Source: Pseudoduganella lutea (GTDB taxonomy: Bacteria; Pseudomonadota; Gammaproteobacteria; Burkholderiales; Burkholderiaceae_D). From it: 64,000 bases of DNA. The position numbers and the translations under genes were made by a program. A model generated the notes under the pieces. That model ran no database searches, was not told where the DNA came from, and worked only from the letters and a program-made list of their open reading frames with translations. Positions 1 through 9,900 of the stretch are shown in pieces. Numbering within the stretch: the first letter of the stretch is position 1; every line of letters starts with the position of its first letter. Location of the stretch: the NCBI RefSeq assembly GCF_004209755.1, contig NZ_CP035913.1, positions 4,774,001 to 4,838,000 of the forward strand, given 5' to 3'.

Positions 1-1
1 G

Positions 2-163
2 TTGAAGAAGAAGGCCGAGTCGGTGGGCGCCAACGCCGTGGTCAATATCGTCAGCAACTACAAGCACAAGGAAATGTCGAGCCAGACGGAATTCGAATGC
101 CATGACGGCAACATCGTCAGCGGCGTCGCGCTGAAGGCGGAATTCGTCAAGCTGGCCGACTGA
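2..163 (+). CDS. C-terminal part of a small conserved protein (5' end outside window)
   Basis: An open frame enters from the left edge and ends at TGA 161-163, giving 53 C-terminal residues. Visible pieces are ANAVVNIVSNYK and a single Cys in EFECHDG. The ANAVVNI stretch recalls small betaproteobacterial proteins often mislabelled 'excinuclease ATPase subunit' and, more loosely, the YbjQ/DUF74 family; this is from memory and not a firm assignment. The stop lies 4 bp before the ATG of the phosphopantetheinyl transferase gene, so the two may be co-transcribed. Function not assigned. Confidence 0.6.
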   Translation: MKKKAESVGANAVVNIVSNYKHKEMSSQTEFECHDGNIVSGVALKAEFVKLAD

Positions 164-167
164 GGCC

Positions 168-761
168 ATGGCGGCCGCGCACGTGTGGCTGGCCCGTATC
201 GACGGGCTGGACGAGGCGCGGTTCGCAGAGTATCGGCAGTGGCTGAGCCCCGGCGAACGAGAGCGCACCTTCGTGCGCGAAGGGCGCCGGCGCCAGTTCA
301 TCGCCGCGCGGGCATTGCTGCGGATCGCCATCGGCGCACTGCTGCACGTGCCGGCGCGATCCGTCGAACTGGGCGGCGCGCCCGGCCGGGCGCCCTGGCT
401 GGCAGCGCCCGCCGTGCCGATGCCCGGATTGTCGGTGTCGCACAGCGGGCCGTGGGTGGCCTGTGCGCTCAGTGCCGACACGGCGCTCGGGCTGGATATT
501 GAAATGAAGGATGCCGCGCGCGATATCGCCGCGCTGGCGGAGCATGCATTCGATGCGGCCACGTGCGCGCGCCTTGCGGCGCTGCCCGATGGCGCACGGA
601 TCGAGGCGTTTTACGTTGAGTGGAGTGCGCAGGAGGCGCGGGTCAAGCTGGGTGTGGCGGCGGAAGGGTGTTACGCGCTGGCGCACGAGGAACTGTCGGT
701 GGTGGTGTGCAGTGCCGTGCCGCTGGCGCGGCCTGCGCTGCTGGAAGTCGTGGACCTGTGA
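168..761 (+). CDS. 4'-phosphopantetheinyl transferase superfamily protein
   Basis: Transfers the phosphopantetheine arm of CoA to a Ser of acyl or peptidyl carrier proteins. The 197-aa length and pseudo-dimeric layout suit the Sfp/Gsp class. Seen: SVSHSG at 89-94, the Mg-binding GLDIE at 108-112 (D110, E112) and the second signature EWSAQEARVK at 151-160 (W152, E155, K160). Family members usually carry Lys where this protein has Gln154 (WxxKEAxxK). No NRPS or PKS gene lies in the window, so the partner carrier protein is unknown. The ATG at 168 starts 4 bp after the upstream stop. It converges on the deacetylase gene with stop codons abutting at 761/762. Confidence 0.85.
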   Translation: MAAAHVWLARIDGLDEARFAEYRQWLSPGERERTFVREGRRRQFIAARALLRIAIGALLHVPARSVELGGAPGRAPWLAAPAVPMPGLSVSHSGPWVACALSADTALGLDIEMKDAARDIAALAEHAFDAATCARLAALPDGARIEAFYVEWSAQEARVKLGVAAEGCYALAHEELSVVVCSAVPLARPALLEVVDL

Positions 762-1745
762 TTACTGCCACAGCCAGTTCCAGAACCCCGGCAGCCGCGG
801 GTGCTCGGCGGCGCTGCTGACGGTGCTGGCCAGCGCCGCCCATTCCAGCGCGTCGCGCTCGTCGTAGAACGGCTTCGCGGCGACGGGCATGTCGAGCTCG
901 CGGGCGACGTCGACGAGGATGCGCAGGTAGACCTCGAGATTGCGGGCCGTGTAGCTGTTGACGTCGTGGAACGTGACGACGACCGGCGTGGCGCCGTCGA
1001 CGACATGCATGGCGCCGGCGGCCCAGCGCTTGCGGGTCTCGGTGAGCATGGCCAGCATGTTGGAGCGCTTGTGCCAGCTGAAGTTGACGCCCCAGATCTT
1101 GCCATCGTTGGCGTTCAGGTCCGTCAGCAGCATGCGCAGGCCATGGCGGTGGTAGCTGTCCAGCGTGGCGGCATCGTAGGCCCAGAATGGCGGGCGCACG
1201 AGGCGCGGCGTGGTGCCGGTCAGCGTGCGCAGGTCGTCCACGCCGCGGCGCAGCGAGTCGTCCAGTTCCGCCGTGGCCATGAAGCGGTGGTTGGCGTGCG
1301 TGGCGGTGGCCGAATGGAGCGCCACCACGTGGCCATCCGCGTGCTCGCGCCGGATCAGCGCGCGGCCGGTTTCCGTGCCGCCGCCGTGCCAGTGGCGCGT
1401 CTGCGTGAAGAACACGGCCTTGATGCCGGCCTGCACGCCGTTGCGGGCGAGGGTGTCGAGCACGCGCACGGTGGAATTGTCGCCGCTGGAGCCGCTCGGA
1501 CCGTCGTCAAAGCTGAGCAGGAAGCGGATGGGGGCCGGCGCGGCCGGCGTATCGGGAAGGCGCGCCGGTGCCAGCGGGGCGGGGCATAGCGCCGGCGGCG
1601 CAGGGCATAGCGCCGGCGGCGCGGCGGGCAGGGGCGCCGGCCCGGCGTCCTGTGCATGGGCAAGGTGCGCTGCGGCGGCGAGAACGACAAGCAGCAAGGT
1701 TCGGAACGGCACGTTGAAGGCCCTGGATGAAAAGCGGGGCTGCAT
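762..1745 (-). CDS. Secreted polysaccharide deacetylase (NodB-type) family protein
   Basis: Carbohydrate esterase family 4 (NodB) enzymes remove acetyl groups from N-acetylated cell-wall or exopolysaccharides using a metal bound by Asp-His-His. This 327-aa protein begins with a hydrophobic signal peptide (LLLVVLAAAAHLAHA, cleavage near residue 31) followed by a Pro/Ala-rich linker holding an exact 7-aa duplication, PPALCPA. The NodB domain starts at FLLSFDDGPSG (D80, D81). The second motif reads HSATATH, where the His spacing is wider than the usual H[ST]xxH, so the metal site should be checked. RPPFWAYD and VVTFHDV correspond to later NodB motifs. It is divergent from the methyltransferase gene at 1796. 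Confidence 0.8.
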   Translation of the reverse strand: MQPRFSSRAFNVPFRTLLLVVLAAAAHLAHAQDAGPAPLPAAPPALCPAPPALCPAPLAPARLPDTPAAPAPIRFLLSFDDGPSGSSGDNSTVRVLDTLARNGVQAGIKAVFFTQTRHWHGGGTETGRALIRREHADGHVVALHSATATHANHRFMATAELDDSLRRGVDDLRTLTGTTPRLVRPPFWAYDAATLDSYHRHGLRMLLTDLNANDGKIWGVNFSWHKRSNMLAMLTETRKRWAAGAMHVVDGATPVVVTFHDVNSYTARNLEVYLRILVDVARELDMPVAAKPFYDERDALEWAALASTVSSAAEHPRLPGFWNWLWQ

Positions 1746-1795
1746 TATAAATTGGCGAAAGCGGGCGCGCCCGCATCAATATTGGGGAAAATTGT

Positions 1796-2524
1796 ATGAA
1801 TGTTCAGCCACAGCGGGCCCAGGCAGCGGCGCCCACCGAGCCGCACGTGCCGGAAACGGCATTCGGCAAATGGTTCCTGCGCACGCCAACGTGGACCGTG
1901 CACGTGCTGGAGCGCGCGCTGGCCGACCTCGATCGCCTGATGCCCGCCGGTCGCCGGCACTTCGACGTGGTCGCCGACGTGGGTTGCGGCTACGGCCGCT
2001 CGCTGACCAAGCTGCACGAACGCTTCGCGCCGAAGCGGCTGATCGGCATGGACATCGACCCGGAAATGATCGAGGAATCGGGCAAGGAAGTGGCGCAGCA
2101 CGGCATCGCGGCGGAATTCGTCTGCTGCTCCAGCTCGAACATTGCCTTGCCCGACGCCTCCGTGGACCTGCTGTTCTGCCACCAGACGTTCCACCACCTG
2201 ATCGACCAGGAGCGCGCGATCGCCGAATTCTTCCGCGTGCTGAAACCCGGCGGCGTGCTGCTGTTCGCGGAATCGACGCGGCGCTACATCCATTCGTGGA
2301 TCATCCGGCTGCTGTTCCGCCACCCGATGGACGTGCAGAAGACGGCGCCAGAATACCTGGCCATGGTGCGCAGCGCCGGCTTCGACGTGCCGGACAGCGC
2401 CGTGTCGTATCCCTTCCTGTGGTGGAGCCGCGAGGACCTGGGCCTGCTGGAGCGCGTCTTGCGCATCAAGCCGCGGGCCGTGCGCGAGGAAACGCTGATC
2501 AACCTCGTGGCAAGGAAGCCCTGA
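1796..2524 (+). CDS. Class I SAM-dependent methyltransferase
   Basis: A 242-aa protein with the Rossmann methyltransferase signature: motif I VADVGCGYG near residues 59-67, an acidic residue ending strand 2 (GMDIDPEM), and the post-motifs LLFCHQTFHHL and VLKPGGVLLFAE. This pattern is typical of Methyltransf_11/25 enzymes acting on small molecules, lipids or quinone precursors; the substrate cannot be told from sequence. The start ATG is 50 bp from the divergent deacetylase gene, so the short gap must hold both promoters. There is no signal peptide, implying a cytosolic enzyme. Confidence 0.8.
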   Translation: MNVQPQRAQAAAPTEPHVPETAFGKWFLRTPTWTVHVLERALADLDRLMPAGRRHFDVVADVGCGYGRSLTKLHERFAPKRLIGMDIDPEMIEESGKEVAQHGIAAEFVCCSSSNIALPDASVDLLFCHQTFHHLIDQERAIAEFFRVLKPGGVLLFAESTRRYIHSWIIRLLFRHPMDVQKTAPEYLAMVRSAGFDVPDSAVSYPFLWWSREDLGLLERVLRIKPRAVREETLINLVARKP

Positions 2525-2615
2525 GCGGCTACCTGTCCGGGAGCCGGGCGGCGGTTGTCCGTTGCCGGCTTGTGCTGTATTTTGTGCATTCTTTCACCGA
2601 CCATCACGCATGCCC

Positions 2616-4514
2616 ATGAGCCAGACGCACCACGCCAGTCAGTTCACGCTGTTGAAGCAGCGGCGCTTCGCGCCCTTTTTCTGGACCCAGTTCCTGGGCG
2701 CCTTCAACGACAACCTGTTCAAGACGGCGCTGATCGTCGTGCTCACCTTCGACGCCGCCAGCTGGACGACGCTGTCGCCATCGATCGTGACGAACCTGAT
2801 TCCGGGGCTCTTCATCCTGCCCTACGTGCTGTTTTCCGCCACGTCCGGCCAGATCGCCGAGAAGTTCGAGAAATCGTCGCTGGTCAGGTTCGTCAAGTGG
2901 GCCGAGATCGTCATCATGGGCATCGCCGCCCTTGGGTGGATGACACACAGCCTGTGGCTGCTGGTGCTGGCCGTCTTCGCGATGGGCACGCACTCCACGC
3001 TGTTCGGCCCCGTCAAGTATTCGTACATGCCGCAGCAGCTGAAACCCGAGGAACTCACCGGCGGCAATGGCATGGTGGAAATGGGCACCTTCGTCGGCAT
3101 CCTGCTGGGGCAGGTGTTCGGTGACGTGCTGGTGATGCATGGCGAGATGGGTATCCCTGTGGTGGCCGCAGCCACCGTCGGCTTCGCGGTGCTCGGCCTG
3201 GTGGCCAGTTACCGGATTCCCCTCACGCCGGCTTCGGCACCGGACTTGCAGATCGCATGGAATCCGTTCGCGGAAACGGTGCGCAACCTGAAGTACTCGT
3301 CCGGCAACCGAACGGTGTTCCTGTCAATGCTGGGCAACTCGTGGTTCTGGTTCTACGGCGCGATGATCCTGGCGCAGTTCCCCGTGTATGCGATGACCTA
3401 CCTGAAGGGCGACCACAGCGTCTTCGTGCTGCTGCTGACGGTATTCTCGCTGGGGATCGGCGCCGGTTCGCTGCTGTGCGAGAAGCTGTCCGGCCACAAG
3501 GTGGAAATCGGCCTGGTGCCGTTCGGGTCGATCGGCCTGTCGCTGTTCGGCATCGACCTGTATTTCGCCAGCCAGGGCTATGCCGTGCCGGCCGGGACCA
3601 TCGATGCGGCCGCCATGCTGGCGCAGCAGGGCAGCTGGCGCATCCTGTTCGACGTGGTGATGATCGGGATCTTCGGCGGCTTCTTCATCGTTCCGCTGTT
3701 CGCGCTGATCCAGCTGCGCTGCGATCCGAAGCACCTGTCGCGCACGATCGCCGGCATGAACATCCTGAACGCGCTGTTCATGGTGGCGGCGGCCGGCGTG
3801 GCGATCCTGCTGCTGGGCCAGGGCCTGACGATTCCCGAGCTGTTCCTGGCCACCGCCATCATGAACGGCCTCGTGGCCGTCTACATCTTCTCGCTGGTGC
3901 CGGAATTCCTCATGCGCTTCCTGGCCTGGCTGCTGATCCACACGGTGCACAAGGTGAAGGTCATCGAATCGGGCCGCATCCCGGAGCAGGGCGCCGCGGC
4001 CCTCGTCTGCAATCACGTCAGCTATGTCGATGCCGTCGTCATCATGGCGGCCAGCCCGCGGCCGATCCGCTTCGTGATGGACCATCGCATCTTCAAGACG
4101 CCGCTCCTTGGCTGGATCTTCCGCACCGGGAAGGCAATCCCGATCGCGCCCGCCAAGGAAGACCCGTGGCTGCTGGAGAAGGCCTACGTCGACATCGCCC
4201 ACGCGCTGCACGATGGTGAACTGGTGTGCATCTTCCCGGAAGGGCGCCTGACGACGACCGGTGAAATCAACGAATTCAAGGGCGGCATCGCCAAGATCAT
4301 CGAGCGCTCGCAGGTGCCGGTGATCCCGATGGCGCTGCGCGGGTTGTGGGGCCACGTGCTGTCGCGCAGCCAGGACAACGTGTTCGAGCGCGCCTTCCGC
4401 AAGGGCCTGCGTTCGCGGCTCGCGCTGGCGGTGGGGCAGCCGATGCCGCCGGATGCGGCCACGCCCGAAGTGCTGCAGCAGGCGGTGCTGGAGTTGCGCG
4501 GAGACTGGAAATAA
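2616..4514 (+). CDS. MFS transporter fused to a 1-acylglycerol-3-phosphate acyltransferase (LplT-PlsC type)
   Basis: The N-terminal ~420 residues form a 12-helix major facilitator resembling lysophospholipid flippase LplT (QFLGAFNDNLFK at its start). The C-terminal ~200 residues are a PlsC acyltransferase with the HX4D catalytic motif NHVSYVD near 466 and the substrate-binding FPEGR near 540. Such fusions are thought to import lysophospholipids and re-acylate them at the inner membrane. The related three-domain Aas-type proteins add an acyl-ACP synthetase; that domain is absent here. Two in-frame ATGs (2610 and 2616) lie together and neither has a strong ribosome site; I use 2616 (MSQTHH). 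Confidence 0.85.
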   Translation: MSQTHHASQFTLLKQRRFAPFFWTQFLGAFNDNLFKTALIVVLTFDAASWTTLSPSIVTNLIPGLFILPYVLFSATSGQIAEKFEKSSLVRFVKWAEIVIMGIAALGWMTHSLWLLVLAVFAMGTHSTLFGPVKYSYMPQQLKPEELTGGNGMVEMGTFVGILLGQVFGDVLVMHGEMGIPVVAAATVGFAVLGLVASYRIPLTPASAPDLQIAWNPFAETVRNLKYSSGNRTVFLSMLGNSWFWFYGAMILAQFPVYAMTYLKGDHSVFVLLLTVFSLGIGAGSLLCEKLSGHKVEIGLVPFGSIGLSLFGIDLYFASQGYAVPAGTIDAAAMLAQQGSWRILFDVVMIGIFGGFFIVPLFALIQLRCDPKHLSRTIAGMNILNALFMVAAAGVAILLLGQGLTIPELFLATAIMNGLVAVYIFSLVPEFLMRFLAWLLIHTVHKVKVIESGRIPEQGAAALVCNHVSYVDAVVIMAASPRPIRFVMDHRIFKTPLLGWIFRTGKAIPIAPAKEDPWLLEKAYVDIAHALHDGELVCIFPEGRLTTTGEINEFKGGIAKIIERSQVPVIPMALRGLWGHVLSRSQDNVFERAFRKGLRSRLALAVGQPMPPDAATPEVLQQAVLELRGDWK

Positions 4515-4631
4515 CGGGAAATAACCGGCACGGCTACGCGGCCATACAACTCGTTACAAATAGGCCACACAAGTTTCAGTTTCCTTTCTAAAATGTTGCC
4601 TCCTTTCCCATGCACAAGTGAGACAACGATA

Positions 4632-5402
4632 ATGACCCGTAACTGGAAAGCCGCCCTGTCGGTAGCAACCCTGGCCCTGCTGGCCGCCTGCGGCGGCGAT
4701 GACGATCCGGCGGACACCTCCACCGGCACCGGCACGCCGGGGGCCTATGCTGTGACGGTAACGCAGGACTTCCAGCGGGGCACGGAGGGCTGGGTCGGCG
4801 AGTCGAGCGACTACACGACCGACACGGCGCCCGCCAACGTCGTCTTCGAACATCGCGGCACCGCCGACCTGGGCATCAGCGACTACAAGGACACCAAGGC
4901 TTATTACGTGAGCGGCACGAACCGCAGCGACGACCTGCTGCTGTACCTGAAGAAGCAGATCACCGGACTGGTGGCCAACACGGAATACACGTTCGCCGTC
5001 GCGTCGCTGAACCTGCTCAGCAATGCCCAGTCGGGCTGCATGGGCGTGGGCGGCGCACCGGGCGAATCCGTGTGGGTGATCGCCGCCGCATCCGCCACCG
5101 AACCAAAACCCGTTACCACGAACGGCGACGTTCGCCTGAACATCGACCACGGCAACCAGGCCGCCCCCGGCGCCGCCTCGATGATGCTCGGTAATATCGC
5201 CAACGGCCTGCCATGCGAAGGCGCGCCGAAATATGCATCGAAACTGGTGCGCAACAATACCGGCTTCAAGGTGAAGACCGATGCCGAAGGCAAGGTCTGG
5301 GTCCTGCTCGGCATCGACTCCGGCTTCGAGGCCACCACCAGCATCTACCTGCAAAACGTGACGATGACGTTCGTGCCCTACGTGGCCCCGGCAAAGACCT
5401 GA
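4632..5402 (+). CDS. Putative lipoprotein of unknown function
   Basis: The 256-aa product has a lipoprotein signal with lipobox LAAC (Cys20), so it should be lipid-anchored in the envelope. The mature part starts with a Gly/Asp/Thr-rich spacer and continues with a beta-rich region whose FQRGTEGWVGESSDY start resembles carbohydrate-binding or discoidin-like jelly-roll modules of secreted proteins. Two Cys (in SGCMGVG and LPCEGA) could form a disulphide. The start at 4632 places the positively charged n-region just before the hydrophobic core. A strong terminator follows at 5421. No specific function is recognised. Confidence 0.7.
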   Translation: MTRNWKAALSVATLALLAACGGDDDPADTSTGTGTPGAYAVTVTQDFQRGTEGWVGESSDYTTDTAPANVVFEHRGTADLGISDYKDTKAYYVSGTNRSDDLLLYLKKQITGLVANTEYTFAVASLNLLSNAQSGCMGVGGAPGESVWVIAAASATEPKPVTTNGDVRLNIDHGNQAAPGAASMMLGNIANGLPCEGAPKYASKLVRNNTGFKVKTDAEGKVWVLLGIDSGFEATTSIYLQNVTMTFVPYVAPAKT

Positions 5403-5420
5403 TCTGCTGCTCCATTGGCA

Positions 5421-5454
5421 AAGCCTCCCCGCCATCGGCCGGGAGGCTTTTTTA
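5421..5454 (+). terminator. Rho-independent terminator after the lipoprotein gene
   Basis: The stem AGCCTCCC (5422-5429) pairs with GGGAGGCT (5441-5448) across a GC-rich loop that itself can pair (GCC/GGC), followed by a run of T. Confidence 0.85.
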
Positions 5455-5491
5455 TTGGCCATTACGGCTGGGCTGGTCGTAATACAACACC

Positions 5492-5520
5492 GGGACAGTC
5501 CCTCCCGGAGGGACTGTCCC
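5492..5520. repeat. Intergenic palindrome, GGGACAGTCCC type
   Basis: GGGACAGTCCCTCC (5492-5505) and its exact reverse complement (5507-5520) flank a single C. It lies between the lipoprotein terminator and the efflux promoter region. It resembles the other palindromes of this window (11525, 34460, 38642, 56358, 63798) in being a near-perfect dyad around GACnGTC/GTCnGAC, and may be a diverged member of that family. Confidence 0.7.
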
Positions 5521-5539
5521 CAAGGTTTTTGCAACGGTT

Positions 5540-5565
5540 CCATAGGGTAACTTCAGTTACTATGG
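5540..5565. promoter_or_regulatory. Dyad symmetry upstream of the RND efflux operon
   Basis: CCATA (5540-5544) and GTAACT (5547-5552) mirror AGTTAC (5555-5560) and TATGG (5561-5565) around a central TC, with a two-base GG bulge in the left arm. A smaller dyad TGACT-CTAA-AGTCA follows at 5592-5605. These are candidate binding sites for a dimeric regulator; the protein is unknown. Confidence 0.45.
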
Positions 5566-5633
5566 CAGATGATAGCGCTCTCTCTTGCAGATGACTCTAA
5601 AGTCAGTTAATGCGTAGCTTCCTAACTTGTATT

Positions 5634-5651
5634 AGAATGATCGTTCATTCT
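5634..5651. promoter_or_regulatory. Candidate TetR-family operator upstream of the efflux operon
   Basis: AGAATGA (5634-5640) and TCATTCT (5645-5651) form a perfect 7-bp inverted repeat separated by four bases, 37 bp before the adaptor start codon. The shape and the GAATGA half-site are typical of AcrR/TetR-type operators controlling RND pumps. The nearest TetR gene is at 12250, just beyond the operon. Confidence 0.6.
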
Positions 5652-5687
5652 ATCGCGCAACGCCCCAACAAATCAGAAAGACCAGGT

Positions 5688-6893
5688 ATGGCACACACGC
5701 TCTCCCGCCCGCCGCTGCGTTCGGCCGGCATCCTTTTCCTCGCATGCGCGGCGGCGCTGACCGCCGGCTGCGATTCCGACAAGAAGCAGCAGGCCGGCGC
5801 GCCGGGCGGCAAGATGCCGCCGCCGCAGGTGGCTGTGTACACGGTGCAGCCGCAGGCGCTGGCCGTGGTGACCGAACTGCCGGGCCGCACGTCCGCGTTC
5901 CAGATCGCCGAAGTGCGCCCGCAGGTGGCCGGTATCGTCAAGAAGCGCCTATTTACGGAAGGGGCCGACGTGAAGGCCGGCACGCCGCTGTACCAGATCG
6001 ACGCAGCGACCTACCAGGCCACGCTCAGTGCCGCCAAGGCTGCGCTGACGCGCGCTGAAGCGAACCTGCTGACGGCCGGCCCGAAAGTGAAGCGCTACAA
6101 GGAGCTGGTGGAAATCGAAGGTGTCAGCCGCCAGGATTACGATGACGCGGTGGCTGCCGAAGCGCAGGCCCGTGCCGATGTGGAGTCGGCCAGGGCGCAG
6201 CTGCAGACCGCGCGTATCAACGTCGGCTATACGACAGTGGAAGCACCGATTTCGGGCCGCATCAGCCGTTCGAACGTAACTGCGGGCGCACTGGTGACAG
6301 CCAACCAGGAAACGGCGATGACGACCGTGCAGCAGCTCGACCCGATCTATGTCGACGTCACGCAATCCAGCGAAGAACTGCTGCGCCTGAAGAAATCGCT
6401 CGACAGCGGCGGCGTGACGAAATCCGCCGGCAAGGTCACGCTGAAGCTGGCCGACGGTTCCACCTACGCGCAGGAAGGCAAGCTGCAATTCGCCGACGTG
6501 GCCGTGGACCCGGGCACCGGCAACGTGACGCTGCGCGCGCTGTTCCCGAACCCGAAACATGACCTGCTGCCGGGCATGTTCGTGCGCGCCATCGTTGAAA
6601 ACGGCGTAAACGAGCAGGCGATCGCCGTGCCGCAGCAGGGCGTGACCCGCAACCAGAAAGGCGAAGCCACGGCGCTGGTGCTGAACCAGCAGGGCATCGT
6701 CGAGCAGCGCGTGATCGCCACCACCGGCACCAGCGGCGACAAGTGGCTGGTGAAATCGGGCCTGGCCGCCGGCGACCGCGTGATCGTCGAAGGCATCCAG
6801 AAGGTGAAGCCGGGCGCACCCGCTGTCGTGGCGGCAGCCACCCCGGCCGCGGCCAGCACCGCCGCCGCCAAGCCGGCCGCCGCGGCCCACTAA
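5688..6893 (+). CDS. RND efflux periplasmic adaptor (MexA/AcrA-like membrane fusion protein)
   Basis: First gene of a tripartite multidrug efflux operon. The 401-aa protein starts with a lipoprotein signal (LTAGC lipobox), followed by the usual order of a beta-barrel/lipoyl half ([19 protein letters not shown]), an alpha-helical hairpin (residues ~95-165), the second lipoyl half ([17 protein letters not shown]) and the beta-barrel and membrane-proximal domains. It is anchored in the inner membrane and bridges the pump to the outer-membrane channel. The C-terminus is an Ala/Pro tail. ATG 5688 is preceded by AGG and gives a proper signal peptide; the longer frame from 5610 does not. The pump gene follows after 19 bp with an AGGAG site. 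Confidence 0.93.
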   Translation: MAHTLSRPPLRSAGILFLACAAALTAGCDSDKKQQAGAPGGKMPPPQVAVYTVQPQALAVVTELPGRTSAFQIAEVRPQVAGIVKKRLFTEGADVKAGTPLYQIDAATYQATLSAAKAALTRAEANLLTAGPKVKRYKELVEIEGVSRQDYDDAVAAEAQARADVESARAQLQTARINVGYTTVEAPISGRISRSNVTAGALVTANQETAMTTVQQLDPIYVDVTQSSEELLRLKKSLDSGGVTKSAGKVTLKLADGSTYAQEGKLQFADVAVDPGTGNVTLRALFPNPKHDLLPGMFVRAIVENGVNEQAIAVPQQGVTRNQKGEATALVLNQQGIVEQRVIATTGTSGDKWLVKSGLAAGDRVIVEGIQKVKPGAPAVVAAATPAAASTAAAKPAAAAH

Positions 6894-6912
6894 GCAAGCA
6901 GGAGTCAATTCA

Positions 6913-9900
6913 ATGGCAAGATTTTTCATCGATCGCCCCATCTTCGCGTGGGTGATCGCCATCGTCATCATGCTCGGGGGCGCCCTGGCGATCTGGGGCC
7001 TGCCGATCGCGCAGTACCCGAGCATCGCGCCGCCTTCGATCTCGATCTCCGGTTCGTATCCGGGCGCTTCCGCGAAAACCGTGGAAGATGCCGTCACCCA
7101 GGTCATCGAACAGAAGATGAAGGGGATCGACGGGTTGCGCTACATGAGCTCCTCGTCCGATTCAACGGGCGGCATCAGCATCACGCTGACGTTCAAGAGC
7201 GGCACCAACCCGGACATCGCCCAGGTGCAGGTGCAGAACAAGCTGCAGCTGGCCACGCCGCTGCTGCCCACCGCCGTGACGCAGCAGGGCCTCGTGGTAT
7301 CGAAGGCCACCAAGAATTTCCTGCTGGTGCTGGGCTTCGTGTCCGAAGACGGCTCCATGAACCAGGCCGACCTGGGCGACTACGTGGCGGCCAACGTGCT
7401 CGATCCGCTGTCGCGCGTGCAGGGCGTGGGCGACGTCACGCTGTTCGGTTCCCAGTATGCGATGCGCATCTGGCTCGACCCGACCAAGCTGACCAGCTAT
7501 CAATTGACGCCGGCCGACGTGATCACGGCCGTGCAGGCGCAGAACGCCGAAGTCTCGGCCGGTGAACTGGGCGGCGCGCCCGCCGTGCCGGGCCAGCAGC
7601 TGAACGCCACCGTCACGGCGCAGAGCCGCCTGCAGACGGCCGAACAGTTCGGCGCGATCCTGCTGAAGACGCAGACCAACGGCGCCACCGTGCACCTGCG
7701 CGACGTGGCGAAGATGGAACTGGGCCGCGAGAACTACGCCACCGTGGCGCGCTTCAACGGCAAGGCCGCCACGGGTATCGCCCTGAAGCTGGCCACCGGC
7801 GCCAACGCGCTCGATACCGCCGAGGCAGTAAAAGCCAAGGTCGAGGAGATGAGCAAGCTGTTCCCGAAAGGGATGAAAGCCGTGGTGGCGTTCGACACCA
7901 CGCCATTCGTCGAACTGTCGATCGAGGAAGTGGTCAAGACGCTGGCCGAGGCCATCGTGCTGGTGTTCCTCGTGATGTACCTGTTCCTGCAGAATTTCCG
8001 CGCCACGCTGATCCCGACGATGGCGGTGCCGGTCGTGCTGCTGGGTACCTTCGCCGTGCTGTCGGCGTTGGGCTACTCGATCAACACGCTGACGATGTTC
8101 GCCATGGTCCTCGCCATCGGCCTGCTGGTCGACGATGCGATCGTGGTGGTGGAAAACGTCGAGCGCGTGATGACGGAAGAAGGCTTGTCGCCAAAAGAGG
8201 CAACGAAGAAATCGATGGGCCAGATCTCCGGCGCGCTGGTCGGTATCGCGATGGTGCTGTCCGCCGTGTTCGTGCCGATGGCATTCTTCGGCGGTTCCAC
8301 GGGCGTGATCTACCGCCAGTTCTCGATCACGATCGTGTCGGCCATGGTGCTGTCCGTGCTCGTGGCAATGATCTTCACGCCGGCGCTGTGCGCCACGTTC
8401 CTGAAGCCGGTGGAGAAGGGCCACCATCTGACCAACCGCGGCTTCTTCGGCTGGTTCAACCGCACGTTCGAAAAGAGCACCGATAAATACCAGGGCGTGG
8501 TGGCCGGCATGATCCGCCGCCGCGCACCGTCGATGATCATCTACGCGGTACTGCTGGCCGTGCTGGCCGTGGTGTTCATGCGCCTGCCGACCTCCTTCCT
8601 GCCGGAAGAAGACCAGGGCGTGCTGTTCACGCAGATCCAGCTGCCAACCGGCGCCACGCAGGAACGCACGCTGAAGACGATCGAAAAGGTCGAGGACTAC
8701 TTCATGAACCAGGAGAAGGCCAACGTCGCTTCCGTGTTCGCGGTGGCCGGCTTCTCGTTCGGCGGCAATGGCCAGAACACCGGTATCGCGTTCGTGCGCA
8801 TGAAGGACTGGTCGGAGCGTTCGGGCAAGGAAAACCGCGTCAGCGCGATCGCCGGCCGCGCCATGGGCGCGCTGATGCAACTGCGCGATTCGATGGTGTT
8901 CTCGTTCGCACCGCCGGCCGTGATCGAGCTGGGTAATGCATCCGGCTTCGACCTGCAGCTGCAGGACGTGGGCGGCGTGGGCCACAATGCGCTGATGGGC
9001 GCGCGCAACCAGCTGCTCGGCATGGCCGCGCAGAACAAGGCGCTCGTGGGCGTGCGCCCGAACGGTCAGGAAGATACGCCGCAGTACAAGGTGACGATCG
9101 ACCAGCAGAAAGCCACGGCCCTGGGCCTGGCGGTGGCCGACGTGAACCGCGTGCTGTCCGTGGGCTGGGGCTCGTCGTACGTGAACGACTTCGTCGACCG
9201 CGGCCGCGTGAAGAAGGTGTTCATGCAGGGCCAGCCGGATTCGCGCATGGTGCCGGAAGACCTGAACAAATGGTTCGTGCGCAACAACGCCGGCGAGATG
9301 GTGCCGTTCTCCGCGTTCGCCAGTGGCGAGTGGATCTACGCATCGCCGCGCCTGGAGCGCTACAACGGCCTGTCGTCCGTGAATATCCAGGGCAGCCCGG
9401 CGCCGGGCGTGAGCTCCGGCGCGGCCATGGCCGAAGTGGAAAAGATGATCGCGCAACTGCCGCCGGGCATCGGCTACGAGTGGACCGGCCTGTCGGTGGA
9501 AGAACGCGAATCCGGTTCGCAGACGCCGATGCTGTACACGATCTCGATCCTCATCGTGTTCCTGTGCCTGGCCGCGCTGTATGAAAGCTGGTCGGTGCCG
9601 TTCTCGGTGCTGCTGGTGATCCCGCTGGGTATCATCGGTACCGTGCTTGCCACGTGGGGCTTTGGCCTGGCGAACGACGTGTACTTCCAGGTCGGGCTGC
9701 TGACGGTTGTCGGCCTGGCGGCGAAGAACGCGATCCTGATCGTGGAATTCGCCAAGGAACTGCAGGAAGGCGGCATGCATGTGCGTGAAGCCACGCTCGA
9801 AGCCGTGAAGCTGCGCCTGCGCCCGATCCTGATGACGTCGATCGCCTTCGGCCTGGGCGTGCTGCCGCTGGCCCTGGCGAGCGGCGCCGGCTCCGGCAGC

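Noticed and set aside
801..1589. Long open frame on the plus strand opposite the deacetylase
   Set aside because: It is the shadow of a GC-rich gene; composition is Arg/Val/Gly-rich with no domain, and the minus-strand gene has clear motifs.
1582..1622. 21-bp tandem duplication in the deacetylase linker as a CRISPR or regulatory repeat
   Set aside because: It is in frame and encodes a 7-aa Pro/Ala duplication in a flexible linker; no array or spacers.
7162..9780. 872-residue open frame opposite the RND pump
   Set aside because: His/Arg/Gln-rich antisense shadow without motifs; the pump frame is certain.
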